A stretch of DNA of 6,983 nt from Bacillota bacterium. Lineage in GTDB: Bacteria; Bacillota; Negativicutes; Sporomusales; UBA7701. The translations under genes were made by a program, and so were the position numbers. The notes below the pieces were generated by a model, which was not told where the DNA came from, did no database searches, and was given only the letters and a program-made list of their open reading frames with translations. Shown here piece by piece: positions 1 to 5,475 of the stretch (the stretch's first letter is position 1; each line of letters starts with the position of its first letter). The stretch lies in contig JAEZLU010000093.1 of assembly GCA_023415075.1 (NCBI GenBank), positions 1-6,983 of the forward strand, read 5' to 3'.

Positions 1-857
1 CCGTTTATCCTGGCACCCCGCTCGGCGAACAGCGGCGCCCCGTCCCGCCAGAGGGCGATGTCGGTGGTCGTGCCGCCAATGTCGAGGGACACGGCTTCGC
101 CGCCGGGGGCGGCCAGAGCCATGATACCAAGGACGCTGGCGGCCGGGCCGGTGAACACGGCCTCGACCGGCAGTTCGGCGGCCGCCGCCAGCGGCATCGT
201 GCCGCCGTCGGCCTTGAGAATGTAGAGGGGTGCGATTATGCCGCGCTCGCCAATGGCGGCCTGGGCGGCGGCGGCAAAGCGGCCGAAGCGGCGCCAGACG
301 GCGGCGTTGTAGTAAGCGGCGTTGGCCCGCCGCCAGAAGTTCAGCGAACCGGAGATGGCGGCGCCGCAGCTGATATGCTCGGGGGCGGCGTGGCGGCGCA
401 GCCAGCCGGCTACGGCCTGCTCGTGGAGCGGGCTGCGGACGGCGAATTTGCCGGCGACGGCGAACACTGTTTCGCCGGCCAGCCGGCGGCAGGCGGCGGC
501 GACTTCACTTTCGGCCGGCGCGGCGGTCTCGCGGCCGCGGTGATCGATATAGCCTGACAGTATGTAAGGAGTGGCCGGCATGAGGGGGGCGATGTCCAGC
601 CCCGGTCCGGGCAGCAGAAAGAGGCCGACCCTGTCGAGCTTGTTCTCGACCACCGCATTGGTGACGATGGTGGTCGACAGGGCCACCCGCTCGAGTACGG
701 CGGCGTCGAGGCCGGCCAGCACGCCGTCGAGGGCGGCCAGGATGCCTGTAAGCAGGTCGTCGGTAGTTGTCGGCGCCTTGGCCTGGGCGGCCACCCGGCC
801 GCCGTCGACGACGACAGCGTCGGTAAAGGTGCCGCCGACGTCAATGCCCAGCAGCAT
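1..857 (-). CDS. Hydantoinase/oxoprolinase family protein, N-terminal half (cut by the left window edge)
   Basis: The visible part is 285 residues with no stop codon and continues beyond position 1. It opens with a nucleotide-binding motif of the ASKHA/acetate-kinase fold, GIDVGGTFTDAVV (residues 4-16). Next come STTIVTNAVVENK (61-73), KADGGTMPL (215-223), TGPAASVLG (236-244) and a second phosphate-binding motif, DIGGTTTDIALW (259-270). This order is typical of the HyuA/oxoprolinase family, whose members use ATP to open cyclic amides such as hydantoins or 5-oxoproline, or to activate ketones in acetone carboxylase. The ATG at 855-857 is chosen because AAGGAGG lies 8 nt upstream and the first glycine motif follows at once. 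It is the last gene of the minus-strand series, 152 nt after the activase, with repeat copy A between them. The substrate cannot be assigned, and any HyuB-like partner would lie outside the window. Confidence 0.85.
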   Translation of the reverse strand, partial: MLLGIDVGGTFTDAVVVDGGRVAAQAKAPTTTDDLLTGILAALDGVLAGLDAAVLERVALSTTIVTNAVVENKLDRVGLFLLPGPGLDIAPLMPATPYILSGYIDHRGRETAAPAESEVAAACRRLAGETVFAVAGKFAVRSPLHEQAVAGWLRRHAAPEHISCGAAISGSLNFWRRANAAYYNAAVWRRFGRFAAAAQAAIGERGIIAPLYILKADGGTMPLAAAAELPVEAVFTGPAASVLGIMALAAPGGEAVSLDIGGTTTDIALWRDGAPLFAERGARIN

Positions 858-865
858 GCCTATCT

Positions 866-872
866 CCTCCTT
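866..872 (-). promoter_or_regulatory. Ribosome binding site of the hydantoinase-family gene
   Basis: AAGGAGG on the minus strand sits 8 nt before the ATG at 857. It matches the 16S anti-Shine-Dalgarno sequence closely and fixes the start of this gene, which is truncated at its other end. Confidence 0.8.
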
Positions 873-900
873 CCCCAGAACCCCTTTAGCCCAAATGTGC

Positions 901-1020
901 CAGGCTGTTTAGAAGGTCTATCTGCTAGACGCACCGAGGACGTGCAGCGCCGCGTACACGATAGTACGCAAGCAAGCGCCCGCAGGAGCAACAATGCAGC
1001 TGGGCCTTATCAACAGCCTG
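901..1020. repeat. Structured intergenic repeat element, copy A (120 bp, 25-nt inverted ends)
   Basis: The left arm (901-925) and the reverse complement of the right arm (996-1020) agree at 20 of 25 positions. Both begin CAGGCTGTT and end CTGC. A perfect inner inverted repeat, GCGTAC at 952-957 and GTACGC at 964-969, closes a 6-nt loop. Core words shared with copy B (2805-2926) are ACCGAGGA, ATAGTACG, GCAAGC and CCCGCAGG. The element fills most of the gap between the activase and hydantoinase genes, and its right arm carries the activase stop codon. I see no open reading frame of its own and no clear target-site duplication. It has no T-tract in the direction of gene transcription, so it is not a classical intrinsic terminator for these genes. 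A run of seven T at 1023-1029 follows the right arm on the plus strand, but no plus-strand gene is present. It could be a MITE-like or REP-like element or a structured mRNA element. Confidence 0.8.
952..969. repeat. Inner hairpin of repeat copy A
   Basis: GCGTAC, a 6-nt loop ACGATA, then GTACGC form a perfect 6-bp stem at the centre of the 120-bp element. The equivalent place in copy B has GTAC-N6-GTAC. Confidence 0.7.
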
Positions 1021-1798
1021 CCTTTTTTTGCCACAAAGCCTTAGCGTGGACGGCGCAGCCGATCGCCCCGTTTAACTGGGGCCGCTCCGGCACGACGACG
1101 CTTACGCCAAGCTCTTTTTCGATGATCCGCGGCAGGGCCTCGCCGAAGGCCACGCCGCCGGTGAAGACGACGGTGGGGCTGGCCAGGGCGGCCAGCATCG
1201 GCCGCACCCTTTTGAAAATGGTATAGTTGACGCCGGCTGCCAACTCGGCGGTCGAATAGCCCTCGACGATGCGGCCGATAAGCTCGGATTCGCCGAAGAT
1301 GGCGCAGGTGGCCGAAAGCTCGGCCGGGTTGTCGCGGTGGCGGCTGAGTTCGTCCAGGCTGATGGCCAGGACGGCGGCCATATTCTCGAGATAGCGGCCG
1401 GTGCTGGCCGCGCATTTGTCATTGGTCTGGAAATCGACCATTTTGCCGCGGCGGACTTTTATGACCTTGCTGTCCTGTCCGCCCAGGTCGAGAAGGGTAA
1501 AGTCGGTCAGGCCGGTCTGCCAGACGACGCCGAGCAGGTGGGCCTTCAGTTCTGGAATTACGGCGGCGCCGGCGATGGCGAGCGTGTTGCGGCCGTAGCC
1601 GGTGGCGACCACAGCGTCGACCGCGCCTAAACCAAGAGCGGCGAAGTCGACGGCGAACGCGTCTCCCTGACGGCGGCCGTAGTCGCGGTAAAAGTCGACC
1701 GTTTCCAGTGTCTTTTCGGTGGTTATCTTGTCGTCAGCCATCAGCACGATCTTGACGCTGCGGCTGCCCAGGTCGATGCCGCACAATACAGGCTTCAT
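1010..1798 (-). CDS. 2-hydroxyacyl-CoA dehydratase-type activase (HgdC/BadF/BcrA ATPase family)
   Basis: This 262-residue ASKHA-fold ATPase matches the usual length of HgdC-type activases. These are homodimers bridged by one [4Fe-4S] cluster that use ATP hydrolysis to drive a low-potential electron into a partner Fe-S protein. Visible motifs are GIDLGSRSVK (7-16, phosphate 1), TGYGRN (66-71), LDLGGQDSKVI (103-113, phosphate 2), NDKCAASTGRYLE (126-138), TCAIFGESELI (164-174), FTGGVAFG (212-219) and PQLNGAIG (240-247). Cys129 and Cys165 stand where the two cluster ligands of HgdC are found. The ATG at 1798 is chosen over an upstream in-frame start at 1933 because it begins right before the first motif, has GGAG 8 nt upstream, and overlaps the stop of the preceding gene as ATGA. 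The reading frame upstream of it is only a shadow of the partner gene. The last residues (AGC) and the TGA stop lie in or at the edge of repeat copy A. The class of enzyme is clear; its substrate is unknown. Confidence 0.9.
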   Translation of the reverse strand: MKPVLCGIDLGSRSVKIVLMADDKITTEKTLETVDFYRDYGRRQGDAFAVDFAALGLGAVDAVVATGYGRNTLAIAGAAVIPELKAHLLGVVWQTGLTDFTLLDLGGQDSKVIKVRRGKMVDFQTNDKCAASTGRYLENMAAVLAISLDELSRHRDNPAELSATCAIFGESELIGRIVEGYSTAELAAGVNYTIFKRVRPMLAALASPTVVFTGGVAFGEALPRIIEKELGVSVVVPERPQLNGAIGCAVHAKALWQKKAGC

Positions 1799-2772
1799 CT
1801 CAGCATCTCCAGGAAGCTGTCGATGCGCAGGCGGGTGCGGGCATCGGTTTTGCCCGGCTTGTCGCCCTCGATCGTCAGGATGGGCACATCGAGCTTCTCG
1901 CGGAAAATCATGTCCTCGATCTGGCGGAAACAAAAACTTTGCACATAATGGATAACGCCGTCGATGTTGCGGCGGTCGAGCTCGGCGGCGATGTCGTCGA
2001 TGCGGTTGAATACGCCGTATGGGTAAGTGTAGCGGCGGTACTGCTCGACAATGTCTTCAGGGGCGGCGGGCATGGCGAACTGGCGCTGGACTTCGTTGAA
2101 AACGACCCGCGCCCCCATGCGCTCAATATAATCGTAGAGGTCGGTGAGGATGGGCGGAACGCCGATGAAAGCCAGGCGGAGGTCCTCCTCCCCCTCGGGC
2201 GCGTCGGCGGCCTGGGCCAGAAAAGCGTCGACCTCCTGCTCGAACAGGTCGGGGTCGCCGTTGAAATCGCTGCAGCTCACCTGATAAAGGTGGTTGTGCC
2301 AGCCGCTGACCGTGCCGTCCTGCCAGGTCAGGCGGTCGATCTCGGCCACCTTGGCCCGGACGGCGTCGAGCCGGCGCTTGGCGGCGTAGGTGGCCTGCCA
2401 GTCGGTGCCGAGAGCCTGCATCAGCTTTTCCATCTGCAGTTTCAAAAGATCGTAATCGCGGTCGTAGGGGTAGGCAAAGGGGATGGTCTCGATGCCGGCC
2501 AGCTGGTAAGTCTCCATCAGGGCGTGAGTGTTGCTGCAGTCGCCCTGGGTGACGGCGATGATTTTGTCAAAGTCGCCGCTTCTTATCACGATCGAATACA
2601 GGCCCTTGATCCAGCCGCAGATGTTGCGGGGATAGCCGGCGTCCTCGGCCGCTTCGGTGAGCCGGGGCGCCTCGGGGTCGGTTATGAATATGTTGTTGAG
2701 GTCGACCGGCGTATGGCCGGCGGCGAAGATTATCTCGGCGGGAACGGTGGTGGTTATGCCGATGCGGGCCAT
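1795..2772 (-). CDS. Single-subunit 2-hydroxyacyl-CoA dehydratase-like (HgdB/COG1775-type) Fe-S protein
   Basis: This 325-residue protein resembles the B subunit of 2-hydroxyacyl-CoA dehydratases and benzoyl-CoA reductases. It has AAGHTPVDLNNIF (17-29), NICGWIKG (50-57), QGDCSNTHAL (76-85), FAYPYDRD (99-106), HYVQSFCFRQIED (275-287) and a closing segment with EGDKPGKTDAR (302-312). It has only four cysteines, at 52, 79, 167 and 281. Cys52, Cys79 and Cys281 are spaced like the three ligands of the [4Fe-4S] cluster in this superfamily, while Cys167 is less certain. True dehydratases have two such subunits, and no second one is visible here. The start is ATG 2772, with AGGAGG 6 nt upstream. An in-frame TTG at 2790 would put that site inside the gene. 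It overlaps the activase by 4 nt, so the two are almost certainly translated together. The reaction is not known. It could be a reductase or dehydratase of an unidentified substrate, or a relative of double-cubane-cluster proteins. Confidence 0.85.
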   Translation of the reverse strand: MARIGITTTVPAEIIFAAGHTPVDLNNIFITDPEAPRLTEAAEDAGYPRNICGWIKGLYSIVIRSGDFDKIIAVTQGDCSNTHALMETYQLAGIETIPFAYPYDRDYDLLKLQMEKLMQALGTDWQATYAAKRRLDAVRAKVAEIDRLTWQDGTVSGWHNHLYQVSCSDFNGDPDLFEQEVDAFLAQAADAPEGEEDLRLAFIGVPPILTDLYDYIERMGARVVFNEVQRQFAMPAAPEDIVEQYRRYTYPYGVFNRIDDIAAELDRRNIDGVIHYVQSFCFRQIEDMIFREKLDVPILTIEGDKPGKTDARTRLRIDSFLEMLR

Positions 2773-2778
2773 CTGGAG

Positions 2779-2784
2779 CCTCCT
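2779..2784 (-). promoter_or_regulatory. Ribosome binding site that decides the start of the HgdB-like gene
   Basis: AGGAGG on the minus strand lies 6 nt before ATG 2772. It rules out the upstream in-frame TTG at 2790, which would translate through this site. Confidence 0.8.
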
Positions 2785-2804
2785 GTACAACCAATGATAC
2801 TCCG

Positions 2805-2926
2805 CAGCCGTTCAGAAACCCCCAGATGCTAGGCGGACCGAGGAAGTGAGCGCAGACAGTACCGTATAGTACGGCAAGCGAGCTCCCGCAGGGCCAACAC
2901 CGCAGATGGGGGTTAATCAACGGCTG
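2805..2926. repeat. Structured intergenic repeat element, copy B (122 bp, 25-nt inverted ends)
   Basis: The left arm (2805-2829) and the reverse complement of the right arm (2902-2926) match at 20 of 25 positions. They share CAGCCGTT at the outer end and AACCCCCA further in. The centre holds CCGTA-TAG-TACGG (2862-2874), or in a register matching copy A, GTAC-N6-GTAC (2859-2872). The core words ACCGAGGA, ATAGTACG, GCAAGC and CCCGCAGG are shared with copy A in the same orientation. It sits 8 nt after the stop of the CofE-like gene and 32 nt before the start of the HgdB-like gene. No T-tract follows in the transcribed direction, and no open frame or flanking duplication is evident. Confidence 0.8.
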
Positions 2927-2934
2927 TTAAATTA

Positions 2935-3600
2935 CTAAGCAGACGCCTTTTGGCGAACGGCCTGGGCATAGTTCTTAATCACCACTATCGGCGTCTTCTG
3001 GCTGGCGTTGCCGAAGGGGTTGTCAATGAGAATGCGGGCCAGTTCGGCCGGATTGAGGCCGGTGGTGACGCCGAGGATGGCCGCTCGCTTGAGGTCGTTG
3101 ACGTCGGCCACCGCCGCCCCGTAGCAGCCGAAGCGGGCCTTGATGGCCTCGGCCACGCCGTTCGGGTCGGCCGGCCCGTACACGATATGCTTGTCGAAGG
3201 GCGGCATCGTGCCGGTGACGTCGTCGATGAGAGCGGCCTGTTCGCCGGCCAGCTCGTAAAAGACGCCGCTGCGGCCGACGATTTTGGCCAGCATGCCCAT
3301 AACCATGGCGTAGGTCACCCGCCATTTGCCGTCGGCGTTCATGGCGGCCTGCATGCCGTAGATGCTCGACATGCTGCCTTTCTGGGGCACAAAGCGGCAG
3401 AGTATTTTGGCCAGGAAGCAGGGGTCGAGTTCCTCGGGGCGAACGACGCGGCCCTGGGTAATGGCGACGACGCTTTCGGCCACCGACACCACGTCGTCCG
3501 GGCCGATGTTGTCCTTGGCGTATTCGGCGATGGCGTCAACGATGTTGTCCTTAGGGGTAAGGATGCGGGTTTTGACCGGGAAAAGCTCGATATTGGCCAT
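2935..3600 (-). CDS. CofE-like F420-0:gamma-glutamyl ligase family protein
   Basis: This 221-residue protein resembles the F420-0:L-glutamate ligase family (PF01996). Characterised members add glutamate to the lactyl side chain of coenzyme F420 using GTP and divalent metal. Segments that guide the call are PVKTR (8-12), ESVVAITQGRVVR (42-54), the glycine/serine-rich PQKGSMSSIYG (72-82), DDVTGTMPPFD (126-136) and DVNDLKRAAILGVTTG (166-181). It is a soluble protein with no signal peptide. ATG 3600 is preceded at 9 nt by AGGAGG, which overlaps the TAG stop of the upstream gene; with a gap of only 13 nt, coupled translation is likely. No other F420 gene is visible, and many anaerobic Firmicutes carry this family without known F420 synthesis, so the substrate here may be a different amino or acid group. 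The family assignment is fairly secure; the reaction is not. Confidence 0.72.
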   Translation of the reverse strand: MANIELFPVKTRILTPKDNIVDAIAEYAKDNIGPDDVVSVAESVVAITQGRVVRPEELDPCFLAKILCRFVPQKGSMSSIYGMQAAMNADGKWRVTYAMVMGMLAKIVGRSGVFYELAGEQAALIDDVTGTMPPFDKHIVYGPADPNGVAEAIKARFGCYGAAVADVNDLKRAAILGVTTGLNPAELARILIDNPFGNASQKTPIVVIKNYAQAVRQKASA

Positions 3601-3609
3601 ATGCGTATA

Positions 3610-3615
3610 CCTCCT
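3610..3615 (-). promoter_or_regulatory. Ribosome binding site of the CofE-like gene, overlapping the upstream stop codon
   Basis: AGGAGG on the minus strand shares bases with the TAG stop (3614-3616) of the membrane-anchored protein gene and lies 9 nt before ATG 3600. This arrangement favours translational coupling. Confidence 0.75.
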
Positions 3616-4150
3616 AGGCCCCGGCCAGGCCGGCGGCGAGGGCGCGGCTTATTTCTTCGGCCGGCATGACCAGGCGTTGTTTGCTTATGTACCATTTGCT
3701 GCGGGCGACCACCTGGAAAACAATGTCGATGGGCATGTCCACCATGCCGGTCAGGGCCTGGCGGATGCCGCCCTGTTTGGCGGTCAGGGCCACGGCGACG
3801 ATTACGGCGCTGCCGGTGGTCTTGGGGACGATGATGGCCTCGAAGTAGCCGTCGGTTCGCCGGCTGCTCTCGAGTTCGAGGCGGGAAGCCACCTCGACGG
3901 CGTCAAATTGCTCCTGCGGCAGCAGGTGCCGCGGATAACAGTCCATGATCGTACCGTCCTGAGTGCCTTTATTAACGAAGGGGACGACGCAGGCAAAGAC
4001 AGCCCGGTCGGCGCTCAACTCTTCGAGGACGAAGTCGGTGCGCTGGTCGACGAGGAATTCGAATTCGGCGTCGCCCTGGCGGGCTATGTAGAGCCAGACG
4101 GCGACAGCGACGGCAGCCGCGGCGACAAGGATTAATAACAATAACTCCAT
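3614..4150 (-). CDS. Small membrane-anchored protein of unknown function
   Basis: I do not recognise this 178-residue protein. Residues 3-22 are a strongly hydrophobic helix rich in Leu, Ala and Val. It is preceded by only Met-Glu and followed by an Arg, which suits an N-terminal membrane anchor; no lipobox cysteine is seen. The rest looks soluble and beta-rich, with alternating hydrophobic stretches such as AVFACVVPFVNKG (50-62), FEAIIVPK (103-110) and SAVIVAVALTAK (114-125). The segment VPFVNKGTQDGTIMDCYPR (56-74) recalls beta-sandwich domains with a conserved F-x-N-x-G turn, but that is only a resemblance. Two cysteines occur, at 54 and 71. It begins at ATG 4150 behind a moderate GAGGAAG site. 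It follows murI by 30 nt and precedes the CofE-like gene by 13 nt, so it is expressed with both. A role at the cell envelope is conceivable but unsupported. Confidence 0.75.
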   Translation of the reverse strand: MELLLLILVAAAAVAVAVWLYIARQGDAEFEFLVDQRTDFVLEELSADRAVFACVVPFVNKGTQDGTIMDCYPRHLLPQEQFDAVEVASRLELESSRRTDGYFEAIIVPKTTGSAVIVAVALTAKQGGIRQALTGMVDMPIDIVFQVVARSKWYISKQRLVMPAEEISRALAAGLAGA

Positions 4151-4180
4151 ATCTATCTTCCTCTCTTACACAGGTATACG

Positions 4181-4990
4181 TCACCTGAGGACGTAATCCT
4201 GCAAATCTACTTCGGCAAATTCGGCCGGCGCCCCGCCGAGAACGGCAGTCGACAGCCGGCGGACGCGGTCCTCGAGAGCCGAGAAGCACAGGCGGAGCGA
4301 GCCGCTGCCGCCGCCGGCCAAAGCCCCGCTCCTGGCCAGGACGGTCCGGGCGTCGGTGGCCGTTTCGCAGGCCGGGTCGATGAGCCTTACCGTCGGGCCG
4401 AGTATCTCGCCAAGCAGCGGGCTTATCATCGGGTAGTGGGTGCAGCCGAGGATAAGGGTATCGATGCCGGCTTCCCGCAGGGGCAGCAGGTACTCGAGGG
4501 CGGCGTCCTCGATCCGTGGGCCTGCCAGTTCGCCCTGCTCGATCAGCGGCACGAACTTGGGGCAGGCCTGGGGACAGACAGCCACTCCGGGGTCGATGAC
4601 CTTGATGGTTTTGCCGTGCTTGCCGCTGGCGATGGTGGCCTGGGTGGCGATGACGCCGACCGTTTTGTTCCTGGTGGCCTTGAGGGCCAGGCGGGCGCCG
4701 GTGTTCATGCCCACCAGCGGAAAGGGGTAGTGGCGGCGGGCGGTCTCCAGGCCGAGAGCGGTCATGGTGTTGCAGGCAAAGACGGCCATTTTGACCTGCT
4801 CGTGGGCCATAAACCGTAGTATCTGGTGCATGAAGTCGATTATCTGGGCCGGCGGCCGCGAGCCGTAGGGGGCCCTGGCGGTATCGCCGAAATAGATCAA
4901 GTTTTCCCCCGGCAACAGGCGGGTAAGCTCCTTGACGACGGTAAGGCCGCCGATGCCGGAATCGAAAACGCCGATGGCTGCGTCGGTCAT
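4181..4990 (-). CDS. murI: Glutamate racemase
   Basis: This 269-residue protein has the usual MurI length. The enzyme interconverts L- and D-glutamate in the cytoplasm without a cofactor, supplying D-glutamate for peptidoglycan. Both halves of the active site are visible. FDSGIGGL (9-16), YFGDTARAPYG (33-43) and the first catalytic cysteine in FACNTMTALG (71-80, Cys73) come first. The second catalytic cysteine is in LGCTHYPM (181-188, Cys183, with His185). Two positions differ from textbook MurI: the Cys73 loop reads CNTMTAL instead of CNTASA, and the loop after VVG/LVG reads MNTGARLAL (95-103) where I-E-P-G is common. Similar variants seem to occur in Negativicutes, from memory. ATG 4990 has a near-perfect AAGGAGGT site 5 nt upstream. 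A 73-nt gap separates it from the thioesterase gene, enough for its own promoter. It leads the murI, membrane protein, CofE-like trio. Confidence 0.93.
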   Translation of the reverse strand: MTDAAIGVFDSGIGGLTVVKELTRLLPGENLIYFGDTARAPYGSRPPAQIIDFMHQILRFMAHEQVKMAVFACNTMTALGLETARRHYPFPLVGMNTGARLALKATRNKTVGVIATQATIASGKHGKTIKVIDPGVAVCPQACPKFVPLIEQGELAGPRIEDAALEYLLPLREAGIDTLILGCTHYPMISPLLGEILGPTVRLIDPACETATDARTVLARSGALAGGGSGSLRLCFSALEDRVRRLSTAVLGGAPAEFAEVDLQDYVLR

Positions 4991-4995
4991 GGCGC

Positions 4996-5003
4996 ACCTC
5001 CTT
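4996..5003 (-). promoter_or_regulatory. Ribosome binding site of murI
   Basis: AAGGAGGT on the minus strand lies 5 nt before ATG 4990. It is the strongest site in the window and confirms the start. Confidence 0.8.
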
Positions 5004-5033
5004 AGGTTATTGTGCGTGGTCCAGGCGCCATGT

Positions 5034-5061
5034 ATTCTATGCGGTTTGGCCCGGGCGGCAA
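5034..5061 (-). promoter_or_regulatory. Possible sigma-A promoter for murI (weak)
   Basis: On the minus strand a -35-like TTGCCG (5056-5061) and a -10-like TAGAAT (5034-5039) are separated by 16 nt, in the 73-nt gap upstream of murI. They match the consensus at 4/6 and 5/6 positions. The -35 overlaps the region right after the thioesterase stop. A GC palindrome GCCCGGGC falls within the spacer, which is unusual for a strong promoter. The call rests on consensus match and position only. Confidence 0.3.
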
Positions 5062-5063
5062 TC

Positions 5064-5474
5064 TTATTTCTCTTGACTGAACAAATTATGCAGGCGGTCG
5101 AAATACTCGGCCGGCAGGCGGATTATCTTGCCGTGTCCGTCGGCGAAGGCGTTCTGGGTGCGGCCGCTGGCCAGCAAAAGGCCGTCGGCAGCCCGCAGCA
5201 CCCGGTAGGTGAAGACCATCCGTACTTTGGTCAGTTCGCTCATCGTCGTTTCGATGGCGATTTCATCGTCGAAGCGGGCCGACGCCCGGTACTGGCAGCT
5301 GACGTCGGTAATCGGGAACAGAATGCCTTCGGCCATCAGGTCGAGGAGATAGACGCCGGCGGCCCGCAGGTAGGCCACCCGGCCCATCTCGAACCAGCGG
5401 AAATAGTTGGCATGATGGACGACGCCCATCATGTCGGTCTCCACGAAACGGACCCGGTCGGTTATTGTCACCAT
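5064..5474 (-). CDS. YbgC/FadM-type acyl-CoA thioesterase (hotdog fold)
   Basis: This 136-residue protein has the length of a single hotdog domain. The N-terminal signature RVRFVETDMMGVVHHANY (7-24) matches the 4-hydroxybenzoyl-CoA thioesterase/YbgC family. Asp14 is in the position of the catalytic aspartate, and the MGVVHHANY stretch starts the long helix that follows. A later segment, YRVLRAADGLLLASGRT, fits the central strands. Members hydrolyse acyl-CoA thioesters in the cytoplasm, with substrates from short chains to aromatic acyl groups; the exact one cannot be told here. ATG 5474 starts 1 nt after the TGA of the DUF3842 gene, with a GAAGGA site inside that gene, so the two are translationally linked. 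Its tie to the CoA-related left block (HgdB-like protein and activase) is only by neighbourhood. Confidence 0.88.
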   Translation of the reverse strand: MVTITDRVRFVETDMMGVVHHANYFRWFEMGRVAYLRAAGVYLLDLMAEGILFPITDVSCQYRASARFDDEIAIETTMSELTKVRMVFTYRVLRAADGLLLASGRTQNAFADGHGKIIRLPAEYFDRLHNLFSQEK

Positions 5475-5475
5475 G

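Noticed and set aside
884..902. Possible sigma-54 promoter (TGGCAC followed by GGC) upstream of the hydantoinase gene on the minus strand
   Set aside because: The GG and GC elements are 9 nt apart, not the required 10, and the -12 part is GGGC instead of TTGC.
996..1029. Intrinsic terminator formed by the right end of copy A and the run of seven T
   Set aside because: The T run follows only on the plus strand, where no gene ends. On the minus strand the same bases are Lys codons inside the activase gene.
1939..2832. Long plus-strand open frame (297 codons) opposite the HgdB-like gene
   Set aside because: It is antisense to a gene with clear family motifs. Its composition is Val/Gly/Asp-rich, as expected from reading the complement of GC-rich codons, and it has no recognisable motif.
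901..2926. CRISPR array or insertion sequence
   Set aside because: Only two copies about 1.9 kb apart, with genes between them, no spacer pattern, no transposase frame and no visible target-site duplication.
2950..3669. Plus-strand open frame (239 codons) opposite the CofE-like gene, and another at 3362-4135
   Set aside because: Both are shadows of GC-rich minus-strand genes with no domain resemblance; the minus-strand frames have strong ribosome binding sites.
3972..4997. Minus-strand open frame of 341 codons overlapping murI
   Set aside because: It is Arg/Pro/His-rich and out of frame with murI, a typical frame-shifted reading of a GC-rich gene.
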